From contig OU612067.1 in NCBI GenBank assembly GCA_914767715.1, positions 27,068,162-27,132,161 on the forward strand: a DNA stretch of 64,000 nt, in the 5' to 3' direction. Shown here one piece after another: positions 49,828-60,527 of the stretch. A program made the position numbers and the translations under genes. Below the pieces are notes generated by a model. That model ran no database searches and was not told where the DNA came from. It saw only the letters and a list, made by a program, of their open reading frames with translations. Numbering within the stretch: position 1 is the first letter of the stretch; each line of letters opens with the position of its first letter. The stretch comes from Membranipora membranacea (lineage: Eukaryota > Bryozoa > Gymnolaemata > Cheilostomatida > Membraniporidae).

Positions 49828-52475
49828 TTACTTCCTTCCTCTACCAGGAAGTCTGCCAGGACCTGGTCGGCCCCCAGAACCTGGTCCCCCTTGACCAGGT
49901 CTTGGTGGAGGTGGTGGAGGTCTTGGGACAGGACCTGGGGCAGGTCCTGGTGCTGGTCCTGGTGCTGGTCCAGGTGGAGGGTTAGGGGCATCTGTTTGAG
50001 CTTCTGTTGGAGCTTCTGTAGGAGCTTCTGTTGGAGCTTCTGTGGGAGGTTCTGTTGGAGCTTCTGTTGGAGCTTCTGCTGGAGCTTCTGTTGGAGCTTC
50101 TGTTGGAGCTTCTGTAGGAGCTGGTGTTGGAGCTTCTGTTGGAGCCGGTGTAGGAGCTTCTGATGGAGCTGGCGTGGGAGCCGGTGTTTCATTGTCACTG
50201 ATATCCTCCAGATCATTACCATTCTCCATTAGCTTAGTGTAAGCCTGAAAGGAAATGTCTTAGAATGATAAACGGGTCGATGAACCAATGTGATGGAAAC
50301 TAATTTCATGGGCTTTGGCACAGAATTTAATAAAGAAAGTCAGCTGGAGATGTTTACTACATCCGATGGAGTGAATAATTCGAAATGATATTTGGACGTC
50401 ATATTTTCCTCATTATTGAGTTTAAATTATAAAGAAGTCTATGCTCTTGCATATGAAGCGAGTTTAGTGAAATACATACCTCTCCAAAATCATTGAGCCA
50501 TCTTGTGTTACTGAGAGCGTATTCAGTGACTATATTAGCCGTTCTAGAGTTGTCTACTGTGTTCGTGTTAGTCTCTGCTCTAAAAAACAGGAAGTTCAAA
50601 CATAAAGAAACTGAGGCAAATTATGTCCATTTACCTACAGTATCTTGCCCGAGACATATGGAAATTTGAGCCCAATTAGCAAATTGCTGCATTGCTATAT
50701 TTTCCAGCAAGAGATTCGCACACTATTCACAATAATGAGAGAAGGTTTTGCTATCTAGAGGATCAGACTTACCGTCCATAATCATCAGGGGAGATATCCT
50801 TGAGAAGACACATATCAGTATTCAACATTAGACGTCTGTTTGAGATGTACTGCCATCTGGCGCCACTCTCAGCCTCTCCTGGTGCTACGTTACCCTGAAG
50901 AACATATTAACCAAGTTAAGCTAAATTTCGCATTTCGGGAAAACTAACAATGTTATTGATTCAATCATCCTTAAAGAGTGTATGGTTTGATCTAACTCAC
51001 AAGTGGCGGATGGCGGTGGAAGAAGATAATCCCTAATTTTTAAGAGCTCATATAACTCCATGCAAAGCTACTGGCTAGATGTTTTGATGCCACAACTCTC
51101 TATTTAAATTTTTGACTGGTTGCTCTGCTGGGCAAAGCCCAGCTGTGTCAGCAGTGGTTTAAAGTGAACAATTATCTAGTATATGTTAGACCTACCTGAA
51201 CCCAGTTTCTGTTTCTCATGTCAATATAAAATCTGTTGTCTAAATCATTCTCTCCTCCTGCAATCCATGGAAAGTTGTATCCTGTATTCTGTGTGCGAGC
51301 TCTTCCCAAGGTGTGGGCTCCTAAAACGATACACATATACATTAAAGCAATTTTGTACAATAATCATAACCATAAAATATCTTGTCTCTGCTCAAAAATA
51401 GAAACACAAAACACAAATGATTTTTTTGCAGTTGATATAGGAACTTACCCATTATGGCAACACACTCCCTCTCTGAGAAACCAAATACATCCCTGCACCA
51501 GGTAAGTACACCTTCCAGACCCATCCTAGGATTGGGGAAATCCGCAGCCCTTTCTCTTGGTGATCCATCACAGTCTACTCTACCATATCTCATCACCATT
51601 GGTAAATCTGAGGCCTGGCTGTTACCTGATAAATCAAAAGACCTGATCATAGTCCACTCAATTGTCTAGGATTTAAGTTTTATTACGCTGGTTGGGATAT
51701 TTAGCATACACGTTATGGATTTTACTGTAAACTAAATACGAGAGCTGTGTGTCTTCTTTATATGCTATGAAAAACAGGGGAGACAACTCACCAGCATTTT
51801 GTCTGCCCAGTTCAGCTGCTACTTGACCACATTTAGCGTAAAAGTCAGCTCTACTGATGCCGATGTCAGCTAACTGATTGTACGCCCTATTCAAAGTATT
51901 CACAGCTGCTCGTAAACCTGAAATGATTAAGAGGAAACATATTGATTCGAGCTGTATTTGAGACAAATGAATGCATTCTACATTATAGAAGTATCAGAGC
52001 GAGGAGAAGCACCAAATTTTTATTTGTGTTTACAAAGTCAATAATTGGATTGTCTCCTAAATTGTTCGGTAATAAATCCTACCTGCATTCACTGCATCAC
52101 CATGAGTTGGCTCAGTGAGGGTGGTATCCATACATCCGTCGCATCCGCTCACACAATCATGGAATATCAGTCTTACAAATCTTGGGATATTCCCTTGATT
52201 TTCATCAATGAGCTCTCCACAAGCAGCTCCAAGCGCTTGATCCTAAAGGACAGAAAATAATAAAGTATAGGAGAAAATAAATTGAGTTCTTGCAAATATT
52301 CTCTGTCAGTATTCAGTATTTAGACATATTTATTTATGCATTAAAGTTTAGAAGTGGTGAAATTATTTTGAAAATTAGAAAAACTATAGTTGCAATAATT
52401 TACCTGCTGTGTAGTTACAGCTAGAGCACCTGCTACACATAACATCATCACAGAAAGTAGCTTCCATAGTTCCAT
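49828..52475 (-). CDS. Secreted plant-type haem peroxidase, copy E, longest tail
   Basis: Exons: 52475-52404, 52242-52083, 51917-51792, 51625-51449, 51320-51196, 50894-50773, 50579-50480, 50244-49828; 432 aa, in phase. The signal peptide starts MELWKLLSVMMLC, one codon shorter than in C or F. Distal RLIFHDC, proximal GAHTLGRA and [13 protein letters not shown] are all present. The last exon is 417 bp and holds about fifteen TEAP/PAPS/TEPP four-residue units before the Pro-rich block and terminal RGRK, the longest tail in the array. Introns 4-7 are close to those of copy C (for example 51001-51180 against 37610-37790), so C and E are sister copies or have undergone gene conversion. Confidence 0.92.
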
Positions 52476-52717
52476 GCTGCTTCTTTAGGTCAGTTTTCTA
52501 GACCTTATAAAAATGTGTGCTTGTTTCTAAAATCACATAGATATAAACATAAAGCGCCTGCTGAATATGCAAGCTGTGAATATTCAAGCCAGAATTTACA
52601 AGAAATATTATTACATTGTGTTGTGACATAAAAAATGTACAAAACTTCAAATGAAATTATTCATACAGGTACAAATTTTTCAGGCTTTTTATACAAGCCT
52701 TTTTTGCTGATGCTCAC

Positions 52718-52897
52718 CTTTTTGAACAGAGACAAAGATTTCAATTGATCACACTTGGTAAAGTCTTCCCTTTTATACGAAACAAATGTCAACAAACTAT
52801 CAGGACATGGCTGTGATGACATAAGGTTTTGAGCTCACACCAGTTATCTGTATCTTAGTGCAACAGTCAGTGTTATTTATACACAGTCACGTGACAG
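52718..52897 (-). promoter_or_regulatory. Copy E promoter and 5' non-coding exon
   Basis: TCACGTGA at 52887-52894, TATAAAAG at 52770-52777 and donor at 52718. The upstream GATGACATCA is altered to GATGACATAA in this copy. Confidence 0.75.
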
Positions 52898-53439
52898 TCT
52901 AATGATAGATTGACCCTCTAACTACCGCTTCTAATAACATCAGTGTACTATGACCAACATAACTAAAGGGATAGCAATAAGAGGTGACTTCTTTTTAATC
53001 ACAGGTGAATAACGTTTGGCTGTCTGATAATAAACCAATCAAATTGAGAATCAACCATGGCGAACATGGTTATAATAACTCTGGGAATAACTTGTTCTCA
53101 GGATACAGCCAAAGGGTCCTATGATCTTGTGGTCAAAAGTCAAATATATCTATAACATAATAAGCCCCAACCTGATTATTTCTGTCTAACCTTCTAAGAG
53201 CTCCTTGTAAGATCATCAAGGTGTAAATATATACATGATTCACGGCTAAATATGTGAAAGAAGGTTTAAAAATCTTGTATGATTAGAGTTAAGATTTGGG
53301 TCGTCCGATATTACATAAGGCTATGTTGACAAAAATAATACAACATTGGGGGCTTGGCAAAAATTTTCATTACAGCGTTCTTAATTCCTTGTTATTTCTA
53401 CTTTTACTATCATTGTGCAAATCTGCCCGAAACTTTGCA
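52898..53439. other. Upstream flank of copy E
   Basis: Sequence similar to the flanks of C, D and F for about 350 bp, then diverging into an AT-rich repeat tract. No gene. Confidence 0.45.
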
Positions 53440-53970
53440 TATATTATATGCAATTATATATATTAAATGCAGTTATATGCATTATATGCAAATATATGTT
53501 ATATGCAAATATCTGTTATATGCAAATATATATTATATGCAAATATATTATTATATACAAATATATATTATATGATATTGTATATCATATGCAATTATAA
53601 ATAGTATGCAATTATATATTATCTGCAATTATAAATTATATGCAATTATATATTATATGTATTATATGCAATTATATGCATTAAATGCAATTATATGCAT
53701 TAAATGCAATTATATGCATTATATGCAAAACTGAAGTTTGGTTGATTATATGCAATTGTATATTATTTACAATAACATATTATATTCAAATATATAGTCT
53801 ATTTAATTTTATAAAAATAATATATGATGTACAATTACATTTTATTTATAACTATATATTATTTACAATAATACATTATGATTATGTATTATATGTAATT
53901 ATATGCATTATATGTATTGTGGCATTTATGATTGCGGCATTTCTAGTATATATATATTTAATAAATATTC
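53440..53970 (+). repeat. AT-rich tandem array (ATTATATGCA-type units)
   Basis: Dozens of degenerate short units such as TATATGCAATTATATGCA. The apparent open frames through it encode low-complexity Ile/Tyr/Cys peptides and are not genes. Confidence 0.9.
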
Positions 53971-54063
53971 ATATTTATATAGGTACTGTTTTTCAACTGT
54001 TTTTCTCTAACCCTGTTTTTCTGATGCTCACTTTTCAGAACGGCCACGACAATCCCAATGGGG

Positions 54064-54803
54064 TTATGTTTTTCGGAGTGATCTCCTTTGATTATTTACA
54101 GATGAGATCATACTTTTGCAAAGTTCTATATAAGCCATAAAGAAAGCAGATGAGACCTTTTGATGTAAAAACTCCTTGGTTTCAGCTAGCTAAAATTGAT
54201 TTATTTATTTGGTAATCCGAAAATTTGACCAATATGCCAAAACAAAAAAGTCTCCGAAAATCTTAATTTTTAATACAATTAAAATTAAATAATAATATCT
54301 TTAAATATAAAAACTTGATCATACACAATGGAATTAGGTGTGAGGAAGAGTGGTGTCTTATAACAAACAGCTAAATTTCTTTTGCAAAAAAATTCCATAT
54401 ATATATTTAGTTATTGTATTAAATATTTTTTGTATTGCAATAACATTAGAAATTTAGATAATATTCTGAATTTTTTTTCTGTAATCAATACTTTCAGGTT
54501 TGATGCATACAATATTCAAATTTCAGAACTGAATTATTATTATTTCTCATAAATATAATAATAAATTTATTATATTTTATAATATAATAAATATGAAATT
54601 ATATTTGCATTGATTTTTTGTCCCATTAAGTGGGTCAGCGTAATCCGCCTATTTAATTCCGCTCATTTTGTTTCTATCATAATTTCCCTGGCTGCCAGAC
54701 CAAAAAGTGTGATCTGCTCCTATGATAGCTCATATAAAAAAGTAAAGATTTATGGTCTCATCTGTTCAGCGCCCCCTATAATAAGGGGCAACTCCTGACA
54801 CAA
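54064..54803. other. Insertion splitting the orphan promoter
   Basis: About 740 bp, mostly very AT-rich, ending with the 138-bp dispersed repeat. CCAATGGGG at the left break and CCCCATTG at the right break may be remnants of the insertion site. No coding potential seen. Confidence 0.55.
54666..54803 (+). repeat. 138-bp dispersed repeat, copy 2
   Basis: Partner of 41043-41180, with the same start and end motifs (TTTTGTTTCTATC and CTCCTGACACAA). Confidence 0.75.
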
Positions 54804-55914
54804 CCCCATTGATTGCATAACTGGGAAAGTCTTCACTTTTATATGAAGGAAATTGTCGAGATATTATCAGGGCATCAGTGTATTTTTTATGTGTTTCAAG
54901 AACTCATGATGCCATCAGGTTTTGAGCTCACACCAGTAATTTTAATCTTAGTGTGACAGTCAGTGCTATTTATACACAGTCAGGTGTCAGTCTAATGATA
55001 GATTTACCCTCTAACTACCTGCTTCTAATAACGTCAATGTACTGTGAACAACATGTAGGGATAGCAATTAGAGGTGACTTGTTACTAATCACAGGTGATA
55101 TATAACAAAATGGTTAATGATAAGCCAATCAAATTGGGGATAAACCATAGTGACCATAGTTATGTTTACTCCGGGAATAACTTGTTGTCAGGATACAGCA
55201 CAAGAGTCTGATGATCTCTGTATAGTCCTGGATTAGGATTTAATATATGCATTTGTTTTTTTGCATTGAATTTTTCTATTCATGTGCCTTCTGATTCAGA
55301 AATTTTTATCAGGAGCTGGCACATCATCGAGTGAACCGAAATTTACACAAAACATATTGAAAAAAAGTGTTAAATATTTTCAGGTCTGGGAAACTGGACC
55401 CTCTTTTGTGAAATTAATTTGGAAAGGAGGATAACTACCTTTCTGAAAACATGGATGTTTATACATTTTCCATCGTTTTAATTACAGCGCAGACATATAA
55501 AGGGTAGAGAGTATCAGTGTCCTGGTAATCATAAGAAATCAGCCTCCTCACAGGGAACTGTGGTCATCAATCATTTCATATATATTAATACCTTCATGAT
55601 GTCACTAGGTGCTTATTGTAACAGTATGTTGACAATACATTTACGTAGTTTAGTTGTAGTACAGTATCCATGACTTATAGGACGACTACCCCTCAATTAT
55701 CATGGAATGGTATGGCCATGTCTATTAATAAGCGAATGTGATCCTCGGATAAAGGTGCAACTGAACTTAGGATTTTGGGAATTAAACAAACACCTGATTA
55801 GTTTGGCTTATCGATGTCACTCCACAATGAATTAGCTCACTAACATTAAATAGCTACTGAAGAATTTTTGTTGGATTTGGTAAAGCATTGTAAGTTTAAA
55901 AGCAGAATTTTCAG

Positions 55915-55950
55915 GATCAGGCAGTAGCTGCATTTGTTACACCTTTATAC
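55915..55950 (+). pseudogene. Fossil peroxidase exon 2 start, plus strand
   Basis: An acceptor TTTTCAG is followed by GATCAGGCAGTAGCTGCATT, reading DQAVAAF, the opening of exon 2. Similarity ends after about 30 bp. Confidence 0.55.
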
Positions 55951-56337
55951 CATTATTGATGATTAGATGTGGCGGTGTATAGATACGAGAGAACAAATAG
56001 AGACACAGTGAGATAAGTCAGACTCAGATAGATAACAAATTTTTTTTGACAACTTAGCGTAATGCTATCGTACATACACAGAAAAGAAAAATTGGATGAA
56101 AAAAGCTGAAGGAAAAATCTGCATTGTTAATGCACCTCGAGACTCTTGAACTTGTTTTCATTTACATTATCTGTACCCTTTATTTTAATGTGTGTCCATG
56201 TTGACTAGTCACAACAAATAATATATTCACTCCTTTTCCTTTCCCTTTTCCCTTCTACAGCAAGACAGTTCTTTAACTGCAAAGATTTGACATTTTAAAA
56301 CCGCTTCAGCTTGCAATTATGGTCTTTGCTATTTCAG

Positions 56338-56432
56338 ATTTGCAGCCAACTATTGATACATTGTATGAGGCATACGATCAGTTAACAAACACTGACATCA
56401 GTAGAGTTAGCAGTGGGGTCTTGAAAATTATC
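56338..56432 (+). pseudogene. Fossil peroxidase exon 3, plus strand
   Basis: The plus strand after ATTTCAG reads, with one frame slip, QPTIDTLYEAYDQLTNTDIS followed by RV, matching exon 3 (LQPAIDRLNRAYDQQFANTG in copy B). The ADFYAKCGQ part is lost. It lies about 420 bp after the exon 2 fossil, the right order and spacing for one plus-strand gene. Confidence 0.75.
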
Positions 56433-57688
56433 ATTTGACCATTGTTATTGGATCAATTTTTAAGACAATTTACCTTTGCATTAGCGTAGGACAGTGTTAG
56501 AATTCAGGGGGATGCAAGTGGATGGTGTGCCCCTTCCTACTTTGTCTAGGGGTATGCATCCCCGATACATCATAACCATTACGATTTCAAAATATGGCTA
56601 AGATTAATGCATTTTCCTTTGTAATCACCATAGGGCTATAGCTATGACATTCATCATCAGTTTTTTGCGTGAGTAAAAGTCACTTTCTAAAGTTAAGGTT
56701 ATCTAGCTATCATTGTTTATAAGTAGCTCAATTTGCGGAAGGATCTACATTATTGACGTTGGCTTTTAGCTGTAGCTGAAGCCCTAAGCTGTTGTATCGA
56801 CTCAGTAAAAGCATGGCTGTGATCTGTTTCCTTTGGCCAATGTTTGCAAAGTCTTCACTATTCCTTAACAGGGAGAATGTAACAGATTTGACAGACCTTA
56901 TTTATGGTTTCTAATAATAAAAGGTATGTTGACTTGTGATGATGTTCCTATCAGATGATGGAAGGTGTACTTAATGTCTGGCCTGTATAAATTAGGGGGT
57001 TTGATTATTCACTATTTTATGAAGCAAAGTGTGTGGGAGGAAGCGCTTAAACAGGATGGATTGATCCTCGATTCTGACTTGGACACTTAACCAAGCTTGA
57101 CCAGTTACATATAGGTTATAGACTGCAAAAGGAATTGACAGGCATATATTCCTATTCCTAAAAACTTAACTATTGGTTGCAAGAAATATCCAGCTACACA
57201 CAAGTCAGACGCAAAACTAGCAGTTGACAACAGTCTACAAAGTGTAACTAATCGCTATATGCGATTCTCGTTGAATTCTTCACCTGCTTAGAAATGTGTA
57301 AGAGCTTAGGCAGTCCTTGAGTGTTGAGTCATTAATAAAGTAGTAGGCCTAAGTAATAATTATAATTAGACTGCTCAAACACTCTCAAAACTGTGTGGTA
57401 CTAAGTGTTTCTGAGAAACAAGCACAGAAAACCTTTTCTATTATTTTTTTGATTTTTTATTGAAATAATCCTTTAAAAAATCAATTTGCACCAAGAGAAT
57501 GGCTGAATGATAAAAACTTATTTTGTTGGAAAGTGCATAAAAGAACCTAATACAAATATAAAAACCTGATTTGAATTATGATTTGTCTGCCAAAATTTTA
57601 TGATTTGGACCGTTTTGGCAAAATGTAAGCCATGGAAAGTAAAACCCTGCATGTAAAAAGTTGTAATAATGAATATTTATATAGTGGG

Positions 57689-60081
57689 TTACTTCCTTCC
57701 TCTACCAGGACGTCTGCCATCACCTGGTCTTGGGGCGGATCCTGGTGCTTGTCCAGGTGGAGGGTTAGGGGCATCTGTTGGAGCCTCTGTTGGAGCTTCT
57801 GTTGGAGCTTCTGTTGGAGCTTCTGTTGGAGCTTCTGTTGGAACTTCTGTTGGAGCTGGTGTTGGTGCTGGTGTTGGAGCTGGTGTTGGAGCTGGTGTTT
57901 CATTGTCACTGATATCCTCCAGATCATTACCATTCTCCATCAGTTTAGTGTAAGCCTGAAAGAAAATGTCTTAGAATGATAAACAAGTCTATGTAGACTG
58001 CCATGTATGTGATGGGAAGTTATTTGATAGGCATCGTCACAAAGTTCAATAGAAGAAAAGCTGTAGATGTTTACTACATCCAGAGAAGTGAATTATTTGT
58101 TATTGACATTTGGGAGTTATATATCTTTCTCATTGTTGAAGTGATACTATCAGGAAATCTATGCTCTTGCATATGGAGCTAGTTTAGTGAAATACATACC
58201 TCTCCGAAATCATTGAGCCATAGTGTGTTACTGAGGGCGTATTCGGTGACTATAATAGCCGTTATAGAGTTCTCTACTGAGTTCGGGTTAGTCTCAGCCC
58301 TAAAGAATAGGAAATGGTGACATAAAGAAATTAGATATTTGGTAACATGGCCAAAGCATGAAAATTATGGCAATTTTCCCCAGGGCATCTTTGACTATGC
58401 ATGTGGGTCGAATTAAAAAAATGCAACAAAGCTATTTACCTTTGGGCAAGAGGCTCAACCACTATTCACAATAATAAGAAAACACTTACCGTCCATACTC
58501 ATCAGGGGAGATATCCTTTAGAAGACACATATCAGTATTTAACATTAGACGTGTGTTTGAGATGTACTGCCACCTGGCGCCACTCTCAGCCTCTCCTGGT
58601 GCTACGTTTCCCTGGAGAAGACGATAAGCGACGTAAGCTCGAATTCAGATTATGAGAGGACTAATAGTAAATGTTGATCCAATCATCCCTCCAGAGTTAT
58701 ACTTATATAGAATAGAAATTTGTTGTGTTAAACTGACTTAAAATTGGACAATTTCATAATAATGTGGTTGACCTACCTGAACCCAATCTCTGTTTCTCAT
58801 GTCAATATAAAATCTGTTGTCTAAATCATTCTCTCCTCCCGCGATCCATGGAAAGTTGTATCCTGTATTTTGTGTGCGAGCTCTTCCCAAGGTGTGGGCT
58901 CCTAAAACCATACACATATGCATTAAAGCAAATTTGTACAATAATGCTAGGCATAAAACATGCAGTCTCTGCTCCAGCATAAAAAATGAGTCGACTATTT
59001 ATTTTCCTTTTGATAACTCAACTGAAATTTTTACAGTAGATATAGGAACTTACCCATAATAGCAACACACTCCCTCTCTGAGAAACCAAATACATTGCTG
59101 CACCAGGTAAGAACACCCTCCAGACCCATCCTAGGATTGGGGAAATCCTCAGGCCTCTCTCTCGGAGATCCATCACAGTCTACTCTACCATATCTCATCA
59201 CCATCGGTAAATCTGAGGGCTGGCTGTTACCTAATAAATATCATATGTCCTGATCACAGTCCTTATATTGTATCGGCTATAACTTTTATAATGCTGGTTA
59301 GGAAATACATTTAATAGTTTTAAGCTGTCAACTAGGGTTGAGAGCTTTTGTGTGTATATGGTATGAGATATCCTATATAAACATGGGAGATAACTCACCA
59401 GCATTTTGTCTGCCCTGTTCAGCTGCTACTTGACCACATTTAGCGTAAAAGTCAGCTCTACTGATGCCAGTGTTTGCAAACTGACTATATGCCCCATTCA
59501 AAGTGTTAGCAGCTGCTTGTAAACCTAGTATAATAAAGAGGAAAAATATTAATTTGAGCCTCAATTGAGATGAATTAATGCATTGTACATTAAAGAAGCA
59601 GAAGGAGAAGCACCAGAAGTGCTGACAAAGTCAGTAATTAGATTGTCTCATAATTTATGTGCTGATAAATTTTACCTGCATTCACTACATCTCCATGAGT
59701 TGGCTCAGTGAGGGTGGTATCTATACACCCGTCACATCCGCTCACACAATCATGGAATATCAGTCTAACAAATCTTGGGATATTCCCTTGATCTCCAACA
59801 ATGAGCTCTTCACAGACAGCACCAAGCGCTTGATCCTAAAAATCAGAAAATATCAAGTATGTGAGAAAAAACTTTCCAACTTGAATTCTGGGAAACATTC
59901 TTTGGCCAGTATTTTTTATAATTAAACATCAGCTTACAAATAAAAGCTTAGAAATAGTCGGATTTTAAAATTTTGAATGAGAAAAACTGTAATTATAGTA
60001 ATTTACCTGCTGTGTAGTGATGGCTAGAGCACCTGCTACGCACAATGTTATCACAGTGAAAATCTGCTGACTTAGTTCCAT
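57689..60081 (-). CDS. Secreted plant-type haem peroxidase, copy F, shortest C-F tail
   Basis: Exons: 60081-60007, 59835-59676, 59524-59399, 59230-59054, 58901-58777, 58611-58490, 58299-58200, 57955-57689; 383 aa, in phase. Signal peptide [15 protein letters not shown]; distal [51 protein letters not shown] present. The tail has TEAP units but lacks the poly-Pro and PGQGG blocks found in C-E, then ends GRRPGRGRK. Many intron and exon details (TWCSNVFGF, exon 3 one codon short) are shared with copy D, so D and F are closest relatives. Unlike D, it keeps the ATG start. Confidence 0.92.
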
Positions 60082-60323
60082 AATGCTGCTGTATGGTAGT
60101 TTGTGAAAATGTGTACTTCTTTCTAAAAACACAAGGATTCGAAAATAATTGGCATAATAAAAATTATATTTGGAATTTTTCAACTGGTGTTCAAGTCAGA
60201 ATTTATAAGAACTATTAAAAGATAGTTGTGGCGTAAAGAAATTCACAAAACTTAAAATGCGATTATTTATACAGATACTATCTTTCAACCGTTTTTCTCT
60301 AACCCTGATTTGCTGATGCTCAC

Positions 60324-60527
60324 CTTTCAGAATGGCCACGACGATCCCAATTGATTGTACTTGGGAAAGTCTTCCCTTTTATATGAAAAAAATGTCAACA
60401 AATTATCAGGACCTCAGCATTTTATGACTGTCATTTAAGAACTCTGATGACATCAGGTTTTGAGCTCACACCAGTAATCTGTATCTTAGTGCAACAGTCA
60501 GTGTTATTTATACACAGTCACGTGACG
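60324..60527 (-). promoter_or_regulatory. Copy F promoter and 5' non-coding exon
   Basis: TCACGTGA at 60518-60525, GATGACATCA near 60445, TATAAAAG at 60376-60383 and donor at 60324; same order and spacing as in copies C and D. Confidence 0.75.

Larger units (their letters stand above)
54022..54985 (-). promoter_or_regulatory. Orphan, split copy of the peroxidase promoter
   Basis: The non-coding exon part lies at about 54022-54063, with its donor changed from AAAG|GTGAGC to AAAA|GTGAGC. The TATA part resumes at about 54803 (TATAAAAG near 54836), after about 740 bp of foreign sequence. The E-box is lost (CAGGTGTC near 54978). No coding exons follow on the minus strand, so this is a relic of a lost copy. 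Confidence 0.7.
54986..57688. other. Intergenic region E-F
   Basis: No intact gene. Shared interval blocks as in C-D and D-E, plus two plus-strand peroxidase exon fossils (listed separately). Confidence 0.5.

Noticed and set aside
49891-50242. Plus-strand open frames rich in VGAS or WSFC repeats over the peroxidase tail exons (also at 30475, 36450, 43549, 57632)
   Set aside because: They are antisense shadows of the 12-bp TEAP-coding repeats in the minus-strand last exons.
53354-54140. Plus-strand open frames of up to 151 codons
   Set aside because: They run through the AT-rich ATTATATGCA tandem array; the peptides are low complexity and have no splice context.
17734-60081. Plant contamination as the source of the peroxidase genes
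   Set aside because: The same contig has Golgi sulfotransferases, a THAP transposase and a P2X7-like domain, and the transposon is physically inside a peroxidase intron.
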